A stretch of DNA of 64,000 nucleotides from Centroberyx gerrardi (lineage: Eukaryota; Chordata; Actinopteri; Beryciformes; Berycidae). The stretch covers positions 11,274,676 through 11,338,675 of the forward strand of contig NC_136016.1 in assembly GCF_048128805.1 (NCBI RefSeq). Reading direction: 5' to 3'. The translations under genes were made by a program, and so were the position numbers. A model generated the notes under the pieces. That model saw nothing but the letters and a program-made list of their open reading frames with translations, was not told where the DNA came from and did no database searches. Of this stretch, positions 1-12,622 are shown in pieces; position 1 is the stretch's first letter, and every line of letters starts with the position of its first letter.

Positions 1-2149
1 CCCAAATGTTTTGTGCATCTCTCTAGGATAATAAGCCTGAGACTGAGGACAAACCAAAAACCACCAAACCAATGTACCCACCATTACAGGAAAGCCACAC
101 TGGAATTATTTGTTTTAACTGGCATTTTACTTTGATTTCCCTTATGGCTTTCCCTTGGCTGTCCTGTAGAGCAGCAGAGAGGGAAGGAGGCCACAGAGTG
201 GTTACTTTACTCTGCTGTTTTGCCCTGTAAATCAACCAGGCTCTTCTAAAGGGGCTGAGTCATGTTAGGCCCCCCTCTTGCTCATAAAGAGGTTGTGTTA
301 ATGGTGGCAGTCAGGGGGTGATTTGCAGCCTGCCTCTTTATCCCAGTGCTGGTGGCCTTGGGGTGGCTGATTGATGGTGTTTGTCGTCCAGCCTCGGACA
401 CTCGCTGAGAGAGGCTTTTTTTGCTTTGGCTGCGGTGGGATGGGACTTTACTTTTGTTACATTTGGTGTTCTCCAGACCTCACCATTGAGACACGCCCAA
501 GCATGACCTTGAACTCCCACTCCCAAACTCACTTTACCTCCCCTCCCCACTCTTCCACCTCGCTGCCTGAAGGACAAACTCGGTGCTAACCAGCATGACC
601 CAGTTATAGGACCAGGGAAAGAGAGAGACAGAAGCAGGGAGAGAGGGAGACGGAGAGAGAAAGAGAGAGGGAGAGATTTTGTGTTTGTGTGTGTGTGTGT
701 GGTGGTGGCGGCAGGGCATAGCCTACTTCTCGTACCCTACTTTACCCCTCTCGTCATTAGGCAGCTGTGAGGCTGAGCCCTGATTGCACCATTTCTTCCT
801 GTTGTTTTTTTCTTTTTCTTTCAATGATTGTGGCCAGATGGTGGATTACAGGTCAAGGCAAAGGCTGGGTGCTGCCACTGTCACAGGAGAATACTTTTCT
901 GGAAGCTGACCTGCTGGAAACAGCGGCTGGCTAGCTGGGATTGTAGAGACTGTGACTGTGTGTGTTTGGATAGACAGATCAATGACCCAAAATATCCTTG
1001 CATAAGACTAGAAGGAAAATGTAGCAGAGGATGTATTAAGAGGTTAATGGGGTTCAAGACTCAAAGTATGACCAGGGCACAGATTAGTTTTTAGGAAAAA
1101 TGTGAGGAAAACATACATTTATCCATAGAGATGTAAGAAGTTAAGCCCCCCCCCGTGTTAAATTTGAACAAACATACAGTGGCATGTTCTGCGCTTTGAA
1201 AACCATTAAATTCTCACTACATGTACAGTTTGTCGTACACCCAACTCTATCTCTTGTCATGTCATGATCCTCCCTTGGCTTTGCTTTCAAGGAATAGCAA
1301 TGCTGATCTTTGATAAGTTCACCACTTAATTCACCGTGAAGCTTATAAGGCTCTGTAATCAGCCTTCTTTCTTCGAGAAGTTGGTGTGTGCGCGTGACTG
1401 CGTGTTTAGATCAAGGGATGAGAAGTGGGACCGCACTGTCTGCTGAGGCTTCATTAAGCTGCTGTTACATACTCTGTCTGATTATAGTTTTCCCTCTCCA
1501 GACTCCAGTCTCAAGCTCCCACTTTTTCCAGGCAGTTCCACCCGTACACTTCCACTAAAATTAAAAGGAAATTAGCTTAAGCCGTAAGCTGAATCTCGAC
1601 GCCTCCCGAATTTCTTATTCTTTTCACTCACATCTTCTTTAGTGTGTATCTTTTATGCACTTGGATGAAGACTCAGACAGACGAAGTGGCTGAAATCAAG
1701 AAAGTGCCTCTGTTGCAAGAGGAACTCTAGGCTTTTTAAAGTAAGACGATATCCTCATGCAATCCCAGTTTCTTTCACTCTCCGTACCTCTCTACATGAA
1801 CTGGGCATGGACAGCAGAATGGTCTTTCACTGACAGCTAGCCTCTCCCTGGCTTTCTGTTTCTGTCTCTTTTCTCCCCCTTTTTTTTTTTTTTTTTACAG
1901 CTTGACAAAGGCAATAGAAGACTTTGCCGAGTGTAGTTTCTTTGGTCAAAGGAAATGGTAGAGGAGGAGAGAGCAGTGAAAGGAGAGTGGAGCAGGGAGA
2001 GAGGAGGTGTATCTGTCAGAGAGAGGGAAGGCTGTGTGGGGAGGGGGGGTGGCCAGGAGAGAGGAGAGGAAAGGAAGGGGAGGGGACTGTGCTCCCATTC
2101 ACATTGGCGGCATTTGGCTTGAAAATGAGCTGCATTTTTTTCTGGTAGA
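1..2149. other. Non-coding 5' flank / intergenic
   Basis: I see no supportable gene here. The open frames are short, lack splice partners and run through simple sequence: purine-rich AG/GGAGA stretches at about 600-680, a T-run at about 1880-1897 and a GGAGA-rich tract at about 1965-2090. This is probably upstream flank or distal intron of lzts2. Confidence 0.5.
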
Positions 2150-2317
2150 GAAGTTTCCCTCAGGAGGGCTGGTTCAGAGACAGAGCCAAACGTCCAGGAG
2201 AACGGGAACATACTGAGTGTCTGTGTTGGCTAAACCTGGGACCCCGAAGGAGCCGAGACTGGATAATAAGGAGGAGCTGGCCAGACACAGGCGTAACTAT
2301 GCAGGGCTCAACCTGGG
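2150..2317 (+). other. lzts2: Candidate non-coding first exon of lzts2
   Basis: The lzts2 coding exon begins with a splice acceptor (AG at 8208-8209) upstream of its ATG, so at least one 5'UTR exon must lie further upstream. The segment ending at 2317 is followed by a good donor (GGG|gtaaga at 2318) and has no long reading frame. It is the best donor I noticed upstream, but its 5' boundary is arbitrary and no promoter motif is obvious. Transcript data would be needed to prefer it over another donor. Confidence 0.25.
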
Positions 2318-5300
2318 GTAAGAAACTCAGAGGGATAAGAGAGAGGGCTCTGGGGATGAGGAACGTTGGAGAAAAGGGAAGTTGACTTTATTGCTTTGAG
2401 AATTAACTGACAGAACATCCAAGGCAAGTGCAAACATAGATGTTATCCATTTCTGTTTATTCAATGTTGGAATTACATGTTCACCACGAAAGACTTATTT
2501 GCTTAATGAAAATGTGTGAATAAATTGTCGTTACGGGGCTATAGCCTTTATGTCATGCATTGTGCGAGTGTATTGCATGTTAATGTGCAAAAATAGCAGA
2601 AATGCCATAGTTGGGAGTTTTGTTTCCATCAGTCTGTTAAAAAACAGAAAGGTAAAGGATCTCAGTAGGAAGCGACATGTTCCAGTCCTCTTCCATAGAT
2701 CACACTGGGGGGGTTCTTTTCTCTCTCACTGCTCACTGAAACAAAAACAAAGACAGTGACAAGCTGGGGAAAGTTTCTTCAGGAGTGTGTGTGTATGTGT
2801 GTAAGAGTGAGAGAGTGTGAGAGAGAGAGAGAGAGGGGGCCTCTGCTCTCTTTCAGTGCAGTGTAATCATTGACTATGTCCTACCTTCTGTGCATCATTT
2901 AATCCAGCCTCTAGGCCTTAATGAGAAATACCTATTTATTTAACCATTTCCTTTGTATATGGGTTGCCACTTGTGTACTTGTACTTAGTCCATCATATAC
3001 CACTTTATAATCAAAGTGGCTTATTCTACACCGTGCAACATGTGGTGTGCAATCAGTTATTTGCAAGTTGGCAGCCTTAGCATTTGGCATGATGACAGTA
3101 GTGTCTGTCAGGTCTGTTTAGCACAATAGGTCTCTGCCCATGGAAAGGTAGGTTGTCTGTGTAACCAAAATAGCTTTGCCACACTTTCCCTTTATGTTCC
3201 ACTTTCCACATGTCGGTGTCGGGCAGTAGAAACGGAGAGAGAGAGAGGGGGAAGAGTAAGGAGATGGGAGGAAGGAGGAGGGGGAGAGAGAGTGGGATTC
3301 AGAAGATTGGGCAGGGAGAGATGGAGAGTGGAGGAGGGGATTTCCAAACTCGCTTGTTCCCAGTTGCTCATGCAGACGTTCCCCGCTGAAAAGTGAGACA
3401 CCCTCTCCTTCTTTTCTTCCTCCGTCTCTGTATATGTCTCTCTCCCTCTCTCTCTCTCTCCATCTCCCCTGAGTCAGAGGTGGCATTGCTCTCAGCGCTG
3501 CAGACTCAAATGAGGGCCTGCATAACAGAGCTTTCCTTTTTTACCAGTCCTGACACATCACCTGGTGTGGGTAGTATTTTTAGACTCTAACCCCCGTGGC
3601 TGTGGATGTGTGTTTATGGTGTGGTACTAACAAAGAGGGATTTAGTTCAAGCTCTCTCAGTTTGTCTCAAAGCACGTTTGTGTGACGTTGCAGTCTATAG
3701 CGCTGGGTCAGTAAAATGTGTATACTGTATCTTTGTATTTGTGTGTGTTTGTGTGTGCAGGGGTGTGTATGTATATGCAAATGTACGGGGGTGTGTAGGA
3801 GGGTGGGTGGGGGTATGCATGCACATTAGGAATACGATAACTTATGTAAATGGAAAGGCTTTCATACTGTTTTACTGTTTGTTTCTCTGCTCGTAATACT
3901 TTGGGTGCAGTCAGAAGCAAAGTTGCATGCCAGTGTATTTCATGGTCATTTAAGTATCTAGACATACAGAAGGGCTGTGTGTGTGTGTGTGTAAGCCTGA
4001 TGAATACACTGCTGTAATTGGAGTGACCTGACTGTCAGTCTATGAACTCGGCCATCTGAGCAGGGTGGTTAGGAGCAGAATATAGACTTTGTTTCATATT
4101 TCATATCCAGTGTGCTCTGATGATCTAGTAGACTGAAATCTCAGCAAGAAATGAAATATGTATTGATCTCAGCATGTGGACTCTATTATGTCTCCCATTT
4201 CACCACAGAACAAAATCTATCAAAAGCATTCCTATCAAAACGGAAGAAAGTCTATCAAAAGCTCAGTAAAACATATACTACAATGTAAAAAATATCAATA
4301 AAACATACATTCTACAAAAATGTGCCATGGTCTGTAATAAACAAAAACAACAAACGCAAATGTACAACATATCTGATGTGGAGGCCTATCGTTCGTAGGG
4401 TTTCGATCTGTGCAGCTTTATGCAGAAGGATCTAATTTTTGCAGATGCAGCAATTGTAGATTCCCCCAGTGCTTTTTCTCTTGTATGTTCTAATATCTAT
4501 ACGAGAAATTCTATAAATTATCAATGCTGAGAGCCAGGGGATAAAATCCTGAAGGCCGAAGGTCGCAGCAGATCCCCAGAGCAGGTAATGTTGCAGGTTG
4601 ACTGCTCTTGAGCCTCTGTGGGGGAGGGTGCCAGCTGAAAAGTGAAAATGTTCTACTAAGAAATGAAATATTGCTTTAACTCTCCTCTCCCCAGCCGTGC
4701 CATGTGATTGATGAGATCAGAAAAACAATGGCTTTAAGTCTGCCTGTCCAACAGTGAATGCCAACACTGGTGTTAGGACTAAATCCACTGACCAGCGGCC
4801 TTTCTGCCCGTGTTTAGGCTAAACGCTCATTAGCTTCTGTGCCCGCACATTCCTCCAGCCGGAGGAGTGACTGACCGACTCCGTCTGGCTGCTGCTACAC
4901 CGAGGGGCATTAAAACCTTCAAGGGCTTTCCCAGACAAAAACAGTCTGCTCACAGAATGCTTTCACTCACAGCCGCAGTCAGCTGAGACTGCAGAAGTTA
5001 CAACCTAATTCAGTTTTAAATTTAGATGACATTACTTGCACATTTGTTATGGATAGGTGTGGTAAAAAACAGATTTTTGATCAAATGGCTATTATTGAAT
5101 TGTAATTGTATTTTCTTTTTTGGATTTTACTTGCATATCACACTGTAGGAATATTATCCTCCCGACTCCGCATAGTGGGCATGGATCATTTCACCAAATA
5201 CCCTTGCGGCCATTGGTTGCTAATATCCATTTATCTTATACCAGGCCAACCCGGAGCGTATGGGAGATTGTCAGAGCTATAGAAAGGTTGGCTCTCATGT

Positions 5301-7171
5301 TCTCCATTGGAGTCCAAAGGCTTTAAGATGCTAAGGAGGTGTCCTGCCCTCTCTGTCAGCCCTCTGACCCACCCCCCCCCCCCCCCCCCACCCCACTTTC
5401 TTCTAATGGTTGAGGCCCCGATCACCATGACAACAACGGGAAACGGGGACTGCACATACACCAAGGGGGCTTTAAAAAAATGTTTGAGACCCCTCTGCTT
5501 CTCCTAGTTAAGTCCCTGCATAGTTTCAGTCATCTTGAGTCCAGAGGGATTAGAGCTTATTCACTTATCTGGAAGTTAGAGGGCAACAACTGGACTCCCC
5601 CTGACCAATAACAGTGGCATGAGGAATGCATCTGAAAGGGCAGGACTTCCAAACATTCTGTTAGTGAGAAGGTGTAGGTTGAGATTCACAGATACTCTTG
5701 ATTCTGTGTGGACCTTTGGGGTGAGGAATTCTCATCTGCCACAAAAACCCCATAACTCCCATCTTGTAGATTTTTCACTTGAATCAAAAGTTTGTATAGT
5801 TCTTTAGGAGCTATGGCACAGTCCAAGATCTAATGACCCATGGAAGCCAGTTCAGACCTATTGTTTATGTAAGAAACCATGAATGTCTACATGAAATCCC
5901 TAACAAATTACATTTTGAGTATGCAAAGTTTACTAACAAGGTTTTCTATGTTGAGACGGATCACAAGATTCCTTGAACCTTGTTGTATGTTTCTAGTTTG
6001 ATATAGGGTTGTAAATATGTGATAAAAATTAACCGAGGGCTCTTGGCTTAGTCAGCCTCTTTCCATGCCGTTCAGAAAGGATTGTGTGTAATAAATATTA
6101 TCATGGATTAATTACCTTTTCTCAGTGCCTAGAGAAATCACTTAAGATTCATCCTACCGGCTCTGTTCATTTGGATTGTGATTAATTCTGCCTGTCAAGG
6201 TTGACTTTTGCTTCATTCAGGCAAACTGACACGCATTTCAAACTACAATAATTGAATGAGTTGAGAAGACATAGAATTTCATGTCTCAATTTCAGTCTAT
6301 CCCACGACACAGTGAGAAAATCTAACTGATATAATATTCTCAGTGTTGTGTTTAACTACCATTACGAGCTCAAGGCAGGTAGTTTGATTCTCTGAAGTGT
6401 TTTGTTGCGCTGAATTATTTAATTCTTTAGTTAAAACTCTACTACCTTTATGACAGAAAGCATGCTGTTTAAAAAAAGTAACACCATATAGAAAGAGAGA
6501 GATTACTGTCCAGTTCAACTTTATAATTGCCTGCTGCAATATAGATTATGACCAAAATGTCCTTTTATATGTGATAGAATACATGTCAATTTCTTTTGCT
6601 TGTGTTTTCACACTGTTGAGAGCATATCATATTAACATATTGCAGTACCAGATTTTTCTGTCTTTGTGGGTTATTATGAGTCTATAAGTAGGGATCAGAC
6701 TGATTTTGAGTGTGCTAATTAAAGTCTGGTAATCACAGCTAAATCTCAGTAGTAGCCTAGTAGGCTGTCAGTCCACTTGGCACGTTGGCAAATGACTTGG
6801 CATGGCCGCCATGGCCCCTACTGGTGCCAGGCTGGTGGAGACTCGTAATGAGGCTGGCCAGCAGGCCCACTACCGGCCATTCTTTCACCTTATTCATCAC
6901 CTTCGATAGTGGACAGCCCATTTCTCTTTTCTATCTTTGTTGTGATAACAGGACGGTTGAGAGGGTTACAAAGTAGGTGAAATGCACAAAAGGGAAAGTT
7001 CTGGTTGGATTTGATCCTACACAGCAGGGTTGCACCAACAAACTGCAAATTTGCATTGCCTATACTGCATTATTGATCCTGTGTACACCTAGTGGGAATT
7101 GCAGACTTGGAACGCTTTGCCTGACTCCTTCACTCATATAACTTTGAGACTTGCTAGAGAATCTGAAACTC

Positions 7172-7345
7172 TCAGAAACAGGACACACCCGTCACTCGGA
7201 TATCCTCATGTTCTGTGACTCACCATGATGATGCATTTAAGCACTGTTGGCTCTAATGTCCTGTTGTTGTCAGCAGACCGTGACCTCATCATCATGCGTC
7301 CTGTTTGCCATTGTTCTCCACTCAACACTGAACAATTCACCATCC
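7172..7345 (+). repeat. Interspersed repeat copy 1
   Basis: The segment starts with AGAAACAGGACACA and contains a block reading TGCCATTGTTCTCCACTCAA. A related copy lies in reverse orientation at about 28840-29005, with the same blocks in the same order: AAACAGGACACA, GTCAC, GGATATCC, GTCCTGT, TGCCATTGTTCTCCACTCAA. Two diverged copies in unrelated introns indicate a dispersed repeat family. I cannot assign it to a named family. Confidence 0.5.
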
Positions 7346-7411
7346 ATGGGACAAATAGATGATATCATAGTCTGTTTATGGCTAACCATACTATTATGGT
7401 TTTGTGGATTC

Positions 7412-7414
<3 letters not shown>

Positions 7415-7476
<62 letters not shown>
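7415..7476 (+). repeat. (TG)31 microsatellite
   Basis: An uninterrupted TG dinucleotide repeat of about 62 bases in the lzts2 5' intron. It creates artefactual Cys-Val and Thr-His open frames on the two strands. Confidence 0.97.
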
Positions 7477-7478
<2 letters not shown>

Positions 7479-8236
7479 TGAGTTCTTGTGCCATCTACAT
7501 TGCTATATCATACATTTTCTCACAGCTATACATTTGTTTATTGTTAAATTTACTCAGCAACATTTTAATGCTAGCTGTTACAGTATTACACCAGTGAGAG
7601 GTGAACCTGGCCCTTTTCTGTGTGTTTCTCTTTTGAGGTATTTTCCACAGTTGTTAACTTAATGGTTACTCCTGAGGCTGATAAGATGTATGGAGACAGT
7701 AGCCTTTGTTGCTGTCAGGAAAAAAGCCAGCATGTCAGGAGCCATTTTACATCTCTCAGATGAAAAGAGACCCTTTGCTTCTGCTGCCTCATGCCTTGCA
7801 AGCAGAAAGCCTCAAGCCCAGTTTGTGCTGCTTGAATGGGCTCAATGAATGGCCTGTCCTCGTTCACTCTGTGTGTGGGCCGGGCTGGTCTTGTAGGATA
7901 TCGGTATGCTTCAATCTACTGTATGTCATCTCTGTTTTGCCTCTTGTTATTGAGTCTCTGTATGGTCTTGGGCTTGGAAAATTCCTGGAAAGCACCCTCT
8001 GGTGGAGATTGTAATACCACCTGTCAAGAGTCTTATCAAGAGTGAACCTGACCTTGCCAGCATCAGGAAGCATAACATGCCATTTCTAGCAATATTTTTA
8101 CTCGCTAGACATGATGAAAATGAAATATATGTAAATTTTTATAGTTTAATTTTTTTAAGATGTGTTAAACATAGTCTTTCTGACACTGTTTTTTCCTTTT
8201 CTCTGTCAGAGCGAGTGGCCCCACTGAGCTGCCGCC

Positions 8237-11200
8237 ATGGCCCTGGTTCAGGCTCTGCCCGTCACTGCTGAGCACCACAACCCAGGCCTCGGTGGAGGAG
8301 CCCGCGGGCGACACCCCTCCGGCCCTCGCTCTCCCGCCGCCACCACAACGTCCTCCTCTCTGGACCCCATGGGCTCCGTCAGCAGCCTCATCGCCACCCG
8401 CCCCGGTGCCTACCAGGACCACCGCTCTGGCGTTGAACTGGGAGCCAGGATCCGACGGCCCACACAAGGCACCACCTGTCTGGGCTCCAATTCCCCCCTG
8501 GACCCCCTCCTGCAGAGCCACACTCCAGTCAAGAGGCAGACCGCCGCAACCTCCGGCAGGACCATGGAGAAGGAGTGCGGGAATGGAAACTATACCTATC
8601 TTAATGAGGACTATGTAGGTGACTGGAATGACAACCATGTGACACCTACCAGCCCAGGGAGTGATGCAGACGAGACTAAAGAAGCATTGGGGCTGAATGG
8701 GAACATGGGAGGACCCCCTCCCAAACTGGTCCCTGTGTCAGGGAAACTTGAGAAGGTGAGTCTTTGAATCAATTATTTCAAATTTAGTGTAATTAAATGT
8801 GTGTTAAACAAATACCCCAGGAACTTAAAATGGTGAATAAATTACTTTAAATATGACCTTCCTGTTTTGAGTGAATCATCATTTTTCGCTGTGGGGCACA
8901 ATTAGCCGGCCAGTGTGACCTAGTAAATCATTCTGTCATTGTCATTTTGAAGTGACATCAACTCTCTGGCACATTAATGCTTTGAGTGGACATGAATCAA
9001 ATCTTCTGTCACATCTACTTGCTGAATATCCATGACTTCCTGCCTCTCATCCTGTATCCTCCCTCCAGAACATGGAGAAAACAGTGCTGCGGCCCACTGC
9101 CTTCAAACCTGTCATTCCCAAGAGCCGGACCTCCATGCAGTATCTGTCCCCTCGCCATGGCGCCAGCCTATCAGAAAGCCAAAACAACCTGAACCTGCTC
9201 AGCCCCACCCACAGAGAGGCGTCGCCCTCCTGCTCCGAGAAACGCAGCTCCTACAGCGGGGGGCGTAACGGCGGCAGTAGCAGCCAGTCCTGCTCCCTGT
9301 CCGACTCTGGCCGTAACTCTCTATCCAGCCTGCCGCCCTACAGCAACGCGGGCTACGGTCTGGCGTCGGCAGAGGCCTCCGGTGGCCACCTGGAGCCCAT
9401 GAAGAGCGCTCCGCCGGTCAACGGGCACGTACACTCCAACTCAGACAGCGGCCGCTCGTCTTCCAGTAAGAGTACGGGCTCTGGGTCGCTGGGCGGGCGA
9501 GGGCAGCCGCTGTCAGATAGCGGGTCCAGCGAGCGCTCCCCTGCCCCCGTGGAGGGCTATGAGGGGGTGGTGAGGGACTTGGAGGACAAGCTGAGGGAGA
9601 GAGAGATGGAGCTGCAGCAACTCAGAGACAACCTGGATGATAATGAAGCCGCAATTTGTCAGGTTGGTGGATAGCACAGAATGACTCCAGCTACAATCAA
9701 AGCTTCACATACTGTTAATACGTGTATCAAGCTCTGTCCTAGAATTTGAGAATGAAAATGTCTCTAAACTCATGTTTCAGTGACAGCACTATCGTTTTGT
9801 ATATTTATCTGATCCCAGATTGGAGCTTTGACCTCTTTGCCTCCTCTCCCCTTGCAGGTTTACGAAGAGAAGCAGAAGCGCTGTGAGCTGGAGCTGGAGG
9901 AGCTGAGGCAGAGCTGTGCCACCAGGATGCAGACAGCCTCACAGAAGGCCCAGCGTGCCCAGCAGGTGCTTCAACTGCAGGTCAGAGACACTGACAAAGA
10001 GTTTGGTCAGGTTGTACTATGTGTGCCATGTTGCTGCCCTTTCTCTACAACTAAAAAGCCTCCCAGAATATACTGGTCATCAGTCTTGCAAACAAAGCAT
10101 CAATGCATTAAAACTGAATGAAACAAAAAAACCTCTTTGTCATGTATTGCTAACAATCAGGAGCAATGCTGTATAGCAATCCAAGCAGTAGAGTTATAGT
10201 ATATTTGCATAATCAGTTTCAAGGCTTTTGCACCAGTACTTTTATCTATGGCAACAAGATAAACATGTCAGTGTGCTCTACTACAAGCGACGTCAGCTTT
10301 TGGTGATATACTTGTGATGTTTTAGTTATTTTAATGATATTTTAGGCTATAAATATTAGATGAATTTAGACCCCTTTTTGGTCATTCTGCGATGTTTTTT
10401 ACTGGAGACCGGCCTTTATTTACGCATACACGCAATGGAAGTTTCACGTTAAGTTAACATGGCTGTCACTGTGTGTATATCTGTCTCATGGCTGCAGGTA
10501 TATCAGCTCCAGCAGGAGAAGAAGAAGCTGCAGGAGGACTTTGCTCAGCTCCTGCAGGAGAGGGAGCAGCTAGAGGAGCGCTGCACCTCCTATGAGCATG
10601 AGAAGATCCAGCTCGGGCCCCGCCTGGAGGAGACCAAGTGGGAGGTGAGCAGCACAAGATACTAACGCAGGGCAGAAGAGGTATTCAGTCAGAGGCCCAT
10701 TACTCATGACATTTTATTCTGCAAAAGATACTAATGGCCACTAAGGGACAACACTGTGATGTAATTATGGGCGGTTTACCAAACATTTATGACCAACAGC
10801 GTCTTTTTGTTTTGCATCTTTTAGCCCAAAGTGCCATTCATATTGATTCTGACCCATTTGCCATTTCCTGTCCCTCCCTAAAGCAATATCACTCATTTAC
10901 ACTGCCTCAGGAGCAGCTTATATTATACCATGGCCTTAATGGAGGGCAGAACATAATGTTGAATAACATTTGTCAAGCTGACTTTGACGGAAGTAGGTCC
11001 ATAATATATTTATTAATAATAAGTTCTTTCTTAATTAAAAGGAAATGCATCTGGAAAATGATGATTAATGCTTTTTTTACAATTCATCTCACATTGATGC
11101 AACAGTGAGATAGGGAAGCATTGACTGACAGAATGTAACCTTAGTCTATCTAGGTTTCTTGTGGATTGTGTTGCATTGTGGGTACAGTGTGGTGTTAATA

Positions 11201-12622
11201 GGTTCGGAGGCTTCTCTTTGAGCTGTAGCCCTCACCACAGTATGATAGGCAATCTAAGTGTGTATTGTTTGTACGATGGCAGGTGTGCAGCCAGGCAAAC
11301 AAGCTCAGGATGAGATGTTGCCCCAGGCTTGGTACGTGCAGGCAAGAGTCTGGCACAAGCTGGCAGCATCATCAGTCACGTAGAACAAAGGAATGAGCTG
11401 GCTGCCTGCCTCTGTGTCTTTGTAATGTCCAGACACAGATCAATAATGAAATGGATCCCCCCCACTCTTAAGAACAATATTTAATTTTCCTACCACAGAG
11501 GAAATTGATTCTACAAGTTTAAAGAAACTGCACATCAGTCAGAAAGTTTTGATCCCACTGAGATGACTGTTGTTGTCCTTTCATAGGCCACAGGGCATGA
11601 TATGTGGGTTGTGTCACTTCACACCTCCTTCAGTCATCTGTCTGTTGTCACAGGCTCCTGCTGACAAGCAAAAACAACATGCAAACCCCTTCCATAACAG
11701 AACTGAATTGTGAGAACTCAAATACGATCAAACAAATTATTCAGTTGCAGTTTTTAACTACCTCTAAACCTCAAATATTTTTTTTTAATGTATTTTACTT
11801 CTATTATTTATGAGCCTGTGCACCAAAAATGTGTCTACCTTTATAGACAATGAAGGTTTTGAATAATTGAACTGAATATGCATCCTGAATGTGACTGTTC
11901 CTCCCCCCACCCAGGTTTGTCAGAAGTCAGGGGAAATCTCCTTGCTGAAGCAGCAGCTGAAGGAAGTGCAGGGAGAGTTAGCCCAGCGCGTGGGAGAGAT
12001 CGTTTCCCTGCGGAGTCAACTGAGAGAGGCTCGTGGCGAGCTGACAAACAGCCAGGTTCTGCTCCAGGAGGCCCACGGCATGAGCCGTACGCGCACCCTG
12101 GAGCTGGAGGTGTGCGAGAACGAGCTCCAGCGCCGCAAGAGCGAAGCGGAGCTCCTACGAGAGAAGGTGGGACGCCTGGAGGAAGAGTTGTCCCATCTCA
12201 GAGAAGCTTTGACCAATCAGGGCCCGGGAAACCGACAGTGTCAGGTGTTCCAGGAAGCGGAGGAGCACCTGCTTGCCTACGAGAGCGATGAGGCGAAGGC
12301 CCAGCGGCAGGGCGGCAGCGAGGCCCTGCAGAACATGAGGCTGCAGATGGACAGGATGAGGGCCGAGCTGGCCTTCGAGCGGCAGCGGGCCGAGGAGCAA
12401 ACAGGTAGCTTTGAGGAGGAGCGCAGGGTGTGGCAGGAGGAGAAGGACAAGGTTATCCACTACCAGAAGCAGCTGCAGCAGAACTATGTGCAGATGTACC
12501 GCAGGAACCGAGAGCTGGAGCAGCTTCTGCGGGAGCTCAGTCAGGAACTGGAGAGCAGAGAGGAGGACGAGGGCAGCGGCAACGAGATCAACTTCGACGA
12601 GATCGCCGCCACTGAAATTTGA
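8237..12622 (+). CDS. lzts2: Leucine zipper putative tumour suppressor 2 (LZTS2), 5 coding exons
   Basis: Coding exons are 8237-8755, 9069-9662, 9858-9980, 10498-10644 and 11915-12622. All junctions are phase 0 with GT-AG borders, giving 696 aa (the human protein is about 670). The start is the first ATG after the acceptor at 8209 and has an ideal context (GCCGCCATGG). Residues 1-340 are Ser/Pro/Gly-rich and disordered; exon 2 carries the family stretch METVLRPTAFKP-like (MEKTVLRPTAFKP). From about residue 345 to 685 the protein is a long coiled coil rich in Glu, Gln and Leu. It includes EETKWEVCQKSGEISLLKQQ-type sequence of the Fez1 domain and ends in the conserved ATEI. The family binds beta-catenin and katanin, restrains Wnt signalling and acts at centrosome/midbody; that role is inferred from family knowledge. 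It is convergent with pdzd7, as in human. A teleost a/b paralogue suffix cannot be assigned. Confidence 0.93.

Larger units (their letters stand above)
2318..8209 (+). other. lzts2: Long 5' intron of lzts2
   Basis: No coding exon is recognisable between the candidate UTR exon and the acceptor at 8208-8209. The stretch holds a C-run near 5372-5391, a long TG microsatellite (7415-7476) and one copy of an interspersed repeat (7172-7345) that recurs near 28.9 kb. Confidence 0.4.

Noticed and set aside
3192-3486. Overlapping frames rich in Ser/Pro/Leu and Arg/Glu
   Set aside because: Produced by GGAGA/TCTCC simple sequence; no splice context or homology.
8165-8638. 157-codon open frame antisense to the first lzts2 coding exon
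   Set aside because: Shadow of GC-rich Pro/Ser/Gly coding sequence; no splice sites or family motifs. The plus-strand frame matches LZTS2.
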